In this document: positions 1 to 7,188 of the stretch, piece by piece | Layout of the letters: each line of letters starts with the position of its first letter | Position numbering within the stretch: the stretch's first letter is position 1 | Origin: Lentisphaeria bacterium | GTDB lineage: Bacteria; Verrucomicrobiota; Lentisphaeria; Victivallales; Victivallaceae | Length of the DNA stretch: 51,918 bases | Assembly: GCA_017466125.1 (NCBI GenBank) | Contig: JAFTUS010000005.1 | Coordinates: 1 to 51,918, forward strand | Direction: 5' to 3' | The notes under the pieces: generated by a model | The model's input: only the letters and a program-made list of their open reading frames with translations | What the model was told of the DNA's origin: nothing | Database searches by the model: none | Program-made: the position numbers and the translations under genes

Positions 1-1
1 A

Positions 2-220
2 ACAAACAACGGCAGAATTGATGCCGTTGCGACGAATGAGGATTTTGTATTTGTTTTTGAATTCAAATTGAATAAAAGCGATGAAATTGCCTTGCAGCAA
101 ATCAAAGAACGGGATTATTTCCGCCGTTATATGAATTCCGGCAAAAAGATTTTTCTGATTGGCGTAAACTTCGATCAGGATGCAGGGCAAATCGACAGTT
201 GGACTTATGAAACAGTCTGA
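2..220 (+). CDS. PD-(D/E)XK nuclease-domain protein, C-terminal end (partial)
   Basis: Only the last 72 codons are inside the window; the frame is open from base 2 to a TGA. The visible part has RIDAV followed by FVFEFKL, matching the D...(E)xK catalytic core of PD-(D/E)XK nucleases, then RRYMNSGKKIFLIGVNFD, the usual closing strand of the nuclease domain that sits at the C terminus of the DUF1703/PDDEXK_9 group. In that family an N-terminal AAA-ATPase-like domain precedes the nuclease; here it would lie outside the window. These proteins are multicopy in gut Bacteroidota and PVC bacteria and their role is not settled. The next gene is convergent. Confidence 0.75.
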   Translation, partial: TNNGRIDAVATNEDFVFVFEFKLNKSDEIALQQIKERDYFRRYMNSGKKIFLIGVNFDQDAGQIDSWTYETV

Positions 221-277
221 CGGATTGAATTTGAACTCTTTTCTTTTTCAGACCGCTGTTATTTTCATGCAGCCGAC

Positions 278-312
278 AAAAGACGGCAGCAGTAAAGTAC
301 TGTCTGCCGTCT
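278..312 (-). terminator. Rho-independent terminator of the sugar operon
   Basis: Read on the minus strand, a 9-bp stem (AGACGGCAG pairing with CTGCCGTCT) is followed by TTTT. It lies about 30 bases past the stop of the GH36 gene, the last gene of the operon. Confidence 0.6.
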
Positions 313-341
313 CCGGTGATGTTTTTCAATAACAGTTCGGT

Positions 342-2438
342 TCAGCGTTTCAGCAGCAGAACGTGTCCGCTGTATTCTGCGGGGGCGGTCAAAATGAACT
401 TGCCGTCCCTGACTTCTGCCGAACCGGTATTCTCCGATTGATAACACTCCACGCTTTTCCAATCTCCGGTTGGAAGTTCCACTACGGTCTCCTGCGCTGG
501 AGCGGCAAAGGCATGTGCGAAAATGATGAGTTGTTTTCCGTCACGGCTTTCGCGGGTAACGACCTGTACGCCCTCCGGTGCAGTACGGCTGACGATCGGC
601 GGCGTACAGAAGCGGGAAATCCCGTCTTTCAGCACCGGAACCAGTTTCAAATAGAAATCGCACCCCTTGCGTACCAGAGACATCTGTGCATCATTCAGCG
701 CAGTAATGTCACCGGAGAGGCACAGCCGCCCCAGCATACCGCCGGTCAGCAGATAAGCGATGCGCTTCAAGTCGCTTTCGGCACGCAGTACCGCCCAGAT
801 CTGATTGTGACGTACCGGAATAAGCCGATGCAGAGCCGCCGCGATCAGCGGAATGGAAATCGCTTCGTGGGCATCCGAAAAAGAGGACATGGAAGTAAGT
901 TTCATCATCGCCATTTCCAGCCGGTGACCGCCGCTGGAACAATTTTCGATAACAAGATCAGGATTGACTTCACGCATGCGGCGGAAGAAATTATGGCAGC
1001 CTTCCACCTGTCTGCGCAGTCCTTCACCGGGGGAATCCGGATCGTCGCAACCGATACCGATGGTTTCATTGTAGTCGATTTTCACATATCCGAACTGATT
1101 GTCCCGCAAGAAGTTGATAACTCTTTTCTCAAGGATCTCGCGGGCTTCGGGGTTGTTGTGATCCCAGAAACGGCGGGTGCCGACCGCAATGGGTTTCCCT
1201 TTCCTCTTCAAAAAACAATCTTCATTTTCGTAATAGGCTTTGGAAGTCGTACCGGCGACTTCCGCTTCAAACCAGATACCGGGGATCAAGCCGCGTTCAC
1301 GGAGATTTTTTACCATTTCACCGATACCGTTCGGGAACGCCTCTTTATTCACCAGCCAGTCCCCCTGCCCGTTGAACCATGCGGCATCTCCCTGTTTGTA
1401 CCACCCGGCATCCATAACCAGATATTTGACCGGAAGTGTTTTTACTGCATCAGCCAGACGGGTCATGCTTTCCGTAGTCGGACACCCCCAACTGGTACAC
1501 CATTCATTGAAAATAATGGGCAGATCTTCTTCGCTTGCGGGATAATCCAGTTCGCTTTCGATCCGTTGAACAAGACGGTCGCACAGTTCATCGAAATCCC
1601 CCTTGACGCAAGTTACAATGGCGTAAGGAGTTGAAAACTCTTCCCCGACGGCAACTTTTTTGCACCAGTGCGCTCTTTCATAATCGCCGAGGCCGCCGCC
1701 CAAAACGATGCCGCCTTCCTCATACCCCTGGTTGTTGCGTAAGGAAAACTCCATCTGCCATGAACCGCTCCAGGCGATCTGCGCGCCCCAGCAGATGCCG
1801 CGCGAAGTATCTTCCACAGCACCAAAGGGATGAAAGCCCCGCACCGGCATCGTACCGGTCTGACCGTAACGTTCGGAGTGAACCACATGACTGACACGTT
1901 CCAGCATGAATTCGGAAACGGTGCCGGTTTCGTGGAGAGCCTCACTGCTCCAATGGGAACGGAAACGGTGCAGACGCATATTGTTGAACTCTTTATGAGG
2001 CAATTCCCGCCCGATCCCGCCAAGCGTGAAGGATTCCAGCAATTCCAATGTCACATCTTCAGCGGAGTTGTTGACCAGTTTGGTAAAAATACGCAAGGCG
2101 GGAACGCCGCAAGTCCATTCCACCGTATGCACAAGCCGCACTCCCTCCGGATCGGTCAGAGTCGTTACGATAGAATTCGTACCGACTTCCTGTTTTTCCA
2201 ATTGAAACCGATAGTTGCTCTCCGCATAACGGGTACTCATGCCGCCGGCGAATGCAGAACCGCACTCGCCTTCAAAACGCAGAAATGCCAACGGAGCAAG
2301 CACCTGGCCGCTCTCTCCCTCTGCGGGCAGTTCTGCTCCCGCCGGATAGAGATTGAATTCAATCAGTTTGTTTTCGTCCATACGGTAACGGAGGATCATA
2401 TCCCCGACCTGTTTTTCCAGCAAAATCTTTACGTTCAT
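342..2438 (-). CDS. GH36-family alpha-galactosidase
   Basis: 698 residues without a signal peptide, so probably cytoplasmic. An N-terminal beta-sandwich (about 1-300) is followed by a TIM barrel. The barrel carries the clan GH-D motifs: KYLVMDAGWY (339-347), the nucleophile Asp455 in YVKIDYN, ENCSSGG (498-504), and the acid/base Asp522 in SFSDAHE. Family knowledge: GH36 enzymes hydrolyse terminal alpha-galactosides (melibiose, raffinose type), some alpha-N-acetylgalactosaminides. AAGGTG lies 6 bases before the chosen ATG. It is the last gene of an operon with an isomerase, a kinase and an aldolase, which suggests the released sugar is fed into that route. Family certain; exact substrate not. 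Confidence 0.88.
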   Translation of the reverse strand: MNVKILLEKQVGDMILRYRMDENKLIEFNLYPAGAELPAEGESGQVLAPLAFLRFEGECGSAFAGGMSTRYAESNYRFQLEKQEVGTNSIVTTLTDPEGVRLVHTVEWTCGVPALRIFTKLVNNSAEDVTLELLESFTLGGIGRELPHKEFNNMRLHRFRSHWSSEALHETGTVSEFMLERVSHVVHSERYGQTGTMPVRGFHPFGAVEDTSRGICWGAQIAWSGSWQMEFSLRNNQGYEEGGIVLGGGLGDYERAHWCKKVAVGEEFSTPYAIVTCVKGDFDELCDRLVQRIESELDYPASEEDLPIIFNEWCTSWGCPTTESMTRLADAVKTLPVKYLVMDAGWYKQGDAAWFNGQGDWLVNKEAFPNGIGEMVKNLRERGLIPGIWFEAEVAGTTSKAYYENEDCFLKRKGKPIAVGTRRFWDHNNPEAREILEKRVINFLRDNQFGYVKIDYNETIGIGCDDPDSPGEGLRRQVEGCHNFFRRMREVNPDLVIENCSSGGHRLEMAMMKLTSMSSFSDAHEAISIPLIAAALHRLIPVRHNQIWAVLRAESDLKRIAYLLTGGMLGRLCLSGDITALNDAQMSLVRKGCDFYLKLVPVLKDGISRFCTPPIVSRTAPEGVQVVTRESRDGKQLIIFAHAFAAPAQETVVELPTGDWKSVECYQSENTGSAEVRDGKFILTAPAEYSGHVLLLKR

Positions 2439-2452
2439 GGCACACCTTGAAA

Positions 2453-3334
2453 TTACGCTTTACCGGCAGATTTGAACATGCGGATTTTTTCCCGCATCGC
2501 CTCCCGCATGGCTCTGTCCGGCTCCTGACAGGAGAGCGCGAACCAACAGGTCATCTGTTCACGGCTGTTGAGAAAATTTTTCATTGCCGTATTCCAGGCG
2601 GAAGTCAATTCTGAATAAATGTTGATTTTGGCAATGCCGTTTTCGATGGCATCCGCCAACTGGTCGTAAGGCGTACCGCTGCCGCCGTGGAGAACAAACG
2701 GAATATCGGAGGCATTGCGCAGTTCTTTGAGCAGCGGGATATTGAGTTTCGGGGCGGAAACGTAGACCCCATGGGTCGTGCCGATGGAAACGGCGAGCGC
2801 ATCGACTCCGGTTTCTTCCACAAAGCGCACCACCGATGCCGGGTCGGTAAAGACCGTGTCGGTATCGTGACTGGTTCCGTCTTCGGAACAGCCGTCGGGC
2901 GCACCGGTGATCCCGGCGGCAACGTGACCGAGTTCCGCTTCAACACCGACACCTTTTGCGTGCGCCATTTTTACGACTTGAGCGGAAAGTGCGGCATTTT
3001 CTTCAAAAGGTTTGGCGGAAGCATCGAGCATCACGCTTTGGAAACCGGCATCAATGCAAGATTTGCAGAGTTCGGGCGTTGCGGAGTGATCCAGATGGAT
3101 GCAGACCGGAACTTTGACATTTCTGGCGGCATAAAGAGCCGCATTGATCCAGTAACCGAGCGAATCCCCCTCGATATCTTTCGGGATGGCGGCAAGCATT
3201 ACCGGAGAATTTTCTTCCTGGGCGACTTCCACGGCGGCACGCATCATCGTACCGTTGGAAACATCAAACATGGGAACCGCATAATGCCGTTTGGTGGCAT
3301 CGGCAAGCATTTCCTGAAAACTTACGACAGACAT
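2453..3334 (-). CDS. class II ketose-bisphosphate aldolase (fructose/tagatose-bisphosphate type)
   Basis: 293 residues from the chosen ATG, which has AGGAG 9 bases upstream; a longer in-frame reading would run further into the upstream kinase gene. Class II aldolase motifs are intact: catalytic Asp82 and zinc His83 in HLDHS, VEAELGHV (131-138), His188 in GTTHGVY, His216 in VLHGGSG and the phosphate-binding KINIYSE (236-242). The family cleaves a phosphorylated ketose to dihydroxyacetone phosphate and an aldehyde, using Zn2+. Its start overlaps the 3' end of the kinase gene by 13 bases, so the two are probably translationally coupled. Whether the substrate is fructose-, tagatose- or another sugar phosphate cannot be read from sequence. 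Confidence 0.85.
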   Translation of the reverse strand: MSVVSFQEMLADATKRHYAVPMFDVSNGTMMRAAVEVAQEENSPVMLAAIPKDIEGDSLGYWINAALYAARNVKVPVCIHLDHSATPELCKSCIDAGFQSVMLDASAKPFEENAALSAQVVKMAHAKGVGVEAELGHVAAGITGAPDGCSEDGTSHDTDTVFTDPASVVRFVEETGVDALAVSIGTTHGVYVSAPKLNIPLLKELRNASDIPFVLHGGSGTPYDQLADAIENGIAKINIYSELTSAWNTAMKNFLNSREQMTCWFALSCQEPDRAMREAMREKIRMFKSAGKA

Positions 3335-4794
3335 GGACTTAAACTCCTGATATTGCGGGAGAAAATCTCCCATTTTTTGAATTTTTCTTCATAAATACGG
3401 ACAAATTCCTCACGGGGTTCGACCACGGCGAGGATCTCCGGCGGCGGAATAACGGGCGTATCGCCCAATGCACGCTGTGCCAGCATCGCCGCACCACGGC
3501 ACCCCGCCTCTTTTTCATCGCATACGGCGATGGACATATTCAAGATATCGGCATGAAGCTGAACAACTTCACGACTTCTGAAGCCTCCCCCGGTCGCAAT
3601 CAGCCGTTCAAAGGCAAAACCGGTCTTTTTGAGAAATTCAAAATTGAGCCGCATTTCATACGCAACACCTTCGAGCAGACCTTTGAGCAGTTCGCCCCGG
3701 GAGGTACTGAAACGCCAGCCGTAGACCGTCGCCGGAGTGCGGGCATCAAAATAAGGCGTACCCGACGGCGTGAAATAGGGGATAACCAGCAGATCGCTCG
3801 GTTTTTCCGGCATATCACCGATCAGAGCGGCGAAATCCCGTTTTTCATCCCGGACGATCTCCGTGGTGAAATATTCCAGCAGATTGCTCCCGGTCAGCGA
3901 ATAGGCAACCGAAGCGTAACACCCCGGCAGGGCAAAGTCATAGGTGCAGAGGTTGGCTTCGCAAAGTTCGGCAGAAAGAACTTTTTCTTTCATCAGCGGC
4001 ACGGCACACTCGACACTGCCGGCGGCATACATCGCCGTACCGGGCTGCGTGGCACCGCACCCCAAAGCACCGATGATCTGGTCATGACCGCCGGTGACAA
4101 ATTGTACATCCGGAGTCAAGCCGAGTTCAGCGGCGATATTTTCAGAAATATATCCAATCGCCGTGCCGGAGGGATAAGGAACTGCCAACTGCTCTTTTTT
4201 CATCCCCAGTTCCGCCAGAAGTTCTTCGCTCCAGGCGTGCGTATTGATGTCAAAAAGCATAGTGCGGCCCGCCAGCGAATAACCGATCGCCCCCTGCCCC
4301 GTGAGGCGGAAAGCAAGCAGATCTTCAAAGCAGAAACAGTAGCGCATTCTGCTCCATATTTCCGGCATGAACTCTTTTACCCACAGCAGTTTGGCAATGG
4401 AAAACATCGCTGACGGCGTATGCCCGGTGATCCGGTAGATACGTTCTTTGCCGAAACGCTCCGTAAAGTTTCCGATCACCTCTGCGGCACGGCAGTCACC
4501 GGAAATCATCGCAGGGTTGAGAGCCTTTCCCGCCGCATCCAACAGCGTGAAAGCCTCCCCCTGTGACGAACAGGCGATCGCCCGCACGGGAGAAGTTTCC
4601 GCCACGGCTCCGGCACATTCAGCGATCACGCGGAATGCGCCCCGGATGACTTCATCACTGTCAAGTTCCATCCAGCCGGGACGGGGCATGGTATAATCAT
4701 ATTTGCAGCCCGCTGAAGCAAGTTGTCTGCCTTTTTCATCAAAAGCGACAGCCTTGACCTGACTGGAGCCGATATCGATTCCAAGATAACTCAT
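3322..4794 (-). CDS. FGGY-family carbohydrate kinase (xylulokinase-like)
   Basis: 490 residues. The N-terminal actin-like ATPase fold begins YLGIDIGSSQVKAVAFD; the catalytic Asp238 is in TGGHDQIIGA; the second domain carries the nucleotide-binding motif ATGGGFRSREVVQLHADI. This is the FGGY layout of xylulo-, ribulo-, fuculo- and glycerol kinases, which phosphorylate a ketose or polyol with ATP. The start lies two bases after the stop of the isomerase and the end overlaps the aldolase, so isomerase, kinase and aldolase act in genetic sequence. Substrate specificity is unknown; a ketose made by the neighbouring isomerase is the natural guess. Confidence 0.85.
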   Translation of the reverse strand: MSYLGIDIGSSQVKAVAFDEKGRQLASAGCKYDYTMPRPGWMELDSDEVIRGAFRVIAECAGAVAETSPVRAIACSSQGEAFTLLDAAGKALNPAMISGDCRAAEVIGNFTERFGKERIYRITGHTPSAMFSIAKLLWVKEFMPEIWSRMRYCFCFEDLLAFRLTGQGAIGYSLAGRTMLFDINTHAWSEELLAELGMKKEQLAVPYPSGTAIGYISENIAAELGLTPDVQFVTGGHDQIIGALGCGATQPGTAMYAAGSVECAVPLMKEKVLSAELCEANLCTYDFALPGCYASVAYSLTGSNLLEYFTTEIVRDEKRDFAALIGDMPEKPSDLLVIPYFTPSGTPYFDARTPATVYGWRFSTSRGELLKGLLEGVAYEMRLNFEFLKKTGFAFERLIATGGGFRSREVVQLHADILNMSIAVCDEKEAGCRGAAMLAQRALGDTPVIPPPEILAVVEPREEFVRIYEEKFKKWEIFSRNIRSLSPCLS

Positions 4795-4796
4795 TT

Positions 4797-6194
4797 TCAG
4801 ATTTCAGTAATCTCGTATTTGAGATAGCGTTCAAAGGCTTCATCGAGGGCGCGCTTCCAGTTGCCGGGAGCGAGACTGACGTGATGACGAAAACCACCGT
4901 AACCGATGGTACGGAGTTTGCTCTGAAGTCCGGGGATATGCGCCATACCGCCGCAACCGAAAAATCCTTCGCCCAGCGGAGCATCAGTGAAAGTGCCTTC
5001 GCCGGAGTAGAAACGCATCTTGCCGTCCTGTGTGGTGGTGGAGGCAAAAGTGAATTCCATGGGACGGATGAAACCGACATTACAGCCGAAACTGCATCCC
5101 GGTCCGAGAGCCTTGGCGAACATCGGATGATCGACGACTTTGCCTTTGGCGGTCATCAACTTCTGTGCCACCGGGCCGCAGTGGAAGAGGATACAGCCAT
5201 CGGGATCACCGGGATAGTTGTTGTTCCAGTCCAGACAAGCGGCGGGTTCATCGGCGGCAGCCTGAAGTGCGAGCATGGCGATAGCGTTGCCCACGTCAAG
5301 TTCGCAAGCAGCAGGAATGCCGCGGTCGCTGAGTTCGCTTAAAATGACACAGGGAGAGATTTTGAGGGTATCCTGCATATCGCTCCAACAACGGAGCGCT
5401 ACTGCATCGAGTTGGTTTTCGGCAATAAAACAATCGAGAGCCACAGAAACTTTGGCGATCGTCCGCAGGCTTTCTTCCGGAACATCGCTGAAATCGGTGT
5501 AGTTGCGGAACGTTTCCATTTTTGTCAGCAGTTCAGGAGCATTGTCTGCGATACGGGAAACTTTGACCAGCAGATCGGAATTGTCAAAGACTTCAGTGGT
5601 AATGCCGTATTTCTGAATGGCGACTTCATCGAAACGGATGGTTTTGAATTTGGTCGGTCTGGCACCGATCGCACCGATGCGGCAGCGTTTCAGTTTCTTA
5701 ACGATGCGGCAGACTGCACCGAACTGACGCATCTCTTCTTCAAAGAGTGGATCGTTGGGGTGGAGAGTATGAGGTTCCCAGGCGGTAAAGGGGATGTTGT
5801 ACTGACAGAAAACATCCATGACGGAGAACTTGCCGCAGAAGGCATCCCGCCGGTGGGCGAAATCCATCTTATCCATTTCATCGGGATAAGCAAGCACATA
5901 GATCGGCACACCGGCATCGCGCAGTGCTTCGGCTGCGCCGTTTTCGTCGCCGAAGTTGGGCAGACAGAGGATCACACCGTCATATTTGCCCCGGTTCTCT
6001 TCGAGAAATTTGGCATAAATTCGTCCTTCATCAGCCGTTTCCACAGCACCGTAACGGGTCGCATCGGCATCGAGTAAGAGCGTATCGAAACCGAAACTTT
6101 TCAAACGGGTTTCCACTTCGGTACGGGCGAGCGCGATCAGGGATTCCGGGAAGAAGCCGCGATTGCCGAAAAAGAGAGCAAATGTTGTTTTCAT
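4797..6194 (-). CDS. L-fucose/L-arabinose isomerase-family protein
   Basis: 465 residues, first gene of the operon, with AAGGAG seven bases before the ATG. An N-terminal Rossmann-like domain (YDGVILCLPNFGDEN) and a C-terminal domain with SGEGTFTDAP and GYGGFRHHVSLAPGNW follow the fold of the FucI/AraA family, which interconverts aldoses and ketoses with a divalent metal. It is shorter than FucI (about 590) and belongs to the broad 'fucose isomerase-like' group of mostly uncharacterised members. The kinase and aldolase directly downstream fit a catabolic aldose-to-ketose step. The adjacent alpha-galactosidase makes galactose a plausible substrate, but this is inference. Confidence 0.75.
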   Translation of the reverse strand: MKTTFALFFGNRGFFPESLIALARTEVETRLKSFGFDTLLLDADATRYGAVETADEGRIYAKFLEENRGKYDGVILCLPNFGDENGAAEALRDAGVPIYVLAYPDEMDKMDFAHRRDAFCGKFSVMDVFCQYNIPFTAWEPHTLHPNDPLFEEEMRQFGAVCRIVKKLKRCRIGAIGARPTKFKTIRFDEVAIQKYGITTEVFDNSDLLVKVSRIADNAPELLTKMETFRNYTDFSDVPEESLRTIAKVSVALDCFIAENQLDAVALRCWSDMQDTLKISPCVILSELSDRGIPAACELDVGNAIAMLALQAAADEPAACLDWNNNYPGDPDGCILFHCGPVAQKLMTAKGKVVDHPMFAKALGPGCSFGCNVGFIRPMEFTFASTTTQDGKMRFYSGEGTFTDAPLGEGFFGCGGMAHIPGLQSKLRTIGYGGFRHHVSLAPGNWKRALDEAFERYLKYEITEI

Positions 6195-6239
6195 CTTTCA
6201 TCTCCTTGGGTTGAGTAACTTTGCATCTTTACTGCTGTT

Positions 6240-6263
6240 AATATAGCAATATCTGCAAAAAAT
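6240..6263 (-). promoter_or_regulatory. putative promoter -10 region of the isomerase operon
   Basis: On the minus strand TGC-TATATT (an extended -10) lies about 45 bases before the isomerase ATG. The hexamer 17 bases upstream, ATGTTA, is a weak -35, suggesting dependence on an activator such as the divergent AraC protein. Confidence 0.4.
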
Positions 6264-6296
6264 AACATGGATAAAAAAAATTTTTCATGTATTTTC

Positions 6297-6325
6297 TGGC
6301 ATTTTTCACAAAAAAGTGCTATATT
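6297..6325 (+). promoter_or_regulatory. putative promoter of the PocR/AraC regulator
   Basis: TGGCAT, 17 bases, TATATT. The -10 ends only 8 bases before the chosen ATG, so the transcript would start at or next to the start codon. The upstream ATG at 6316 lies inside this promoter and cannot be the translation start. Confidence 0.5.
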
Positions 6326-6333
6326 ATTGCATT

Positions 6334-7113
6334 ATGCAGGATTTTTTGATACAAACAGAAAAGATGAACGAGGTCATGGAACTGCTCTTCCGTGTCCTCA
6401 ACATCCGCATTACCTTCTTTGACCGGAACGGCTGTAAACTCTACGGCGGCGGCATGGAGGAGCCTTGTATATTCTGCCGTACGCACCGCAAAGACCCCGC
6501 CTTTGATGCGAAATGCGTCGCCAGTGACCTCAGTCATCTGGAAGAGGCAAAGAAACAGAAAGATGTTCTTGTCTACCATTGCCACGCGGGACTGCTTGAC
6601 GGCGTCGTTCCCTTTTATGACCGCAAAGGGAATTACCTCGGCTCGGTGGTATTCGGTCAGCGGGCGGACAGAGCCGCCCCCATCAAAGGTGTCAGAAGTT
6701 CGGACAGGGCGGAAATGGAAAATATCGGCAGACTGCTGAAATACTTGAGTGAATATATCTGCGAAAACGAATTGATCCGAAAGACCTCCGCCCCGTGGAC
6801 GCTCCGTTTTGAAGAGTATATTTCCAAACATCTGAACGAAAATCCGACGCTGGCGCAAACAGCCCGGAGCATCGGCTGTTCGGTCTCCTTTCTCTCGCAC
6901 AACCTGCCCCGTGAATTCGGAATGAGTTTCAAAGAGTACCTGAAAACACTCAAAATGCAGAAAGCCCGGGAATTGCTGCTTGCCGGATACAGGGTTTCAG
7001 AATGTGCGGAACAGTTGAATTTCTACGATGCTTTTTACTTCTCCAAAGAGTTCAAGAAATACACAGGCACAGCCCCTTCCCTGTGGAAAAAACAGCAAAA
7101 TCAGTCACAGTAA
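6334..7113 (+). CDS. AraC-family transcriptional regulator with PocR sensor domain
   Basis: 259 residues. The N-terminal part (about 1-120) is a PocR-type ligand-binding domain with its conserved cysteines (CIFC at 45-48, C61, C83 in YHCHAG) and GSVVFGQ. The C-terminal part (about 160-257) is a double helix-turn-helix AraC domain (AQTARSIGCSVSFLSHNL ... CAEQLNFYDAFYFSKEFKKYTG). It is divergent from the isomerase-kinase-aldolase-galactosidase operon and most likely controls it. No Shine-Dalgarno precedes the ATG, and the promoter almost touches it; the next ATG (6364) is an alternative start. PocR domains sense small molecules such as propanediol or sugars in known cases; the ligand here is unknown. 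Confidence 0.85.
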   Translation: MQDFLIQTEKMNEVMELLFRVLNIRITFFDRNGCKLYGGGMEEPCIFCRTHRKDPAFDAKCVASDLSHLEEAKKQKDVLVYHCHAGLLDGVVPFYDRKGNYLGSVVFGQRADRAAPIKGVRSSDRAEMENIGRLLKYLSEYICENELIRKTSAPWTLRFEEYISKHLNENPTLAQTARSIGCSVSFLSHNLPREFGMSFKEYLKTLKMQKARELLLAGYRVSECAEQLNFYDAFYFSKEFKKYTGTAPSLWKKQQNQSQ

Positions 7114-7125
7114 ACTGTTAAATAC

Positions 7126-7172
7126 AAAAGGCTGCCGCCTTTTCCTTGCGGGAATAAAAGCAGCAGCCTTTT
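7126..7172. terminator. bidirectional terminator between convergent genes
   Basis: AAAAGGCTGC pairs with GCAGCCTTTT across a 27-base loop. The stem has A/T ends on both sides, so it can serve the regulator on the plus strand and the GH106 gene on the minus strand. Confidence 0.65.
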
Positions 7173-7188
7173 GCGGTCAGGTCAACGG

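Noticed and set aside
363..1634. Long plus-strand open frame of 423 codons over the GH36 gene
   Set aside because: It lies opposite a gene with clear catalytic motifs, has no recognisable domain and arises from GC-biased codon use on the other strand.
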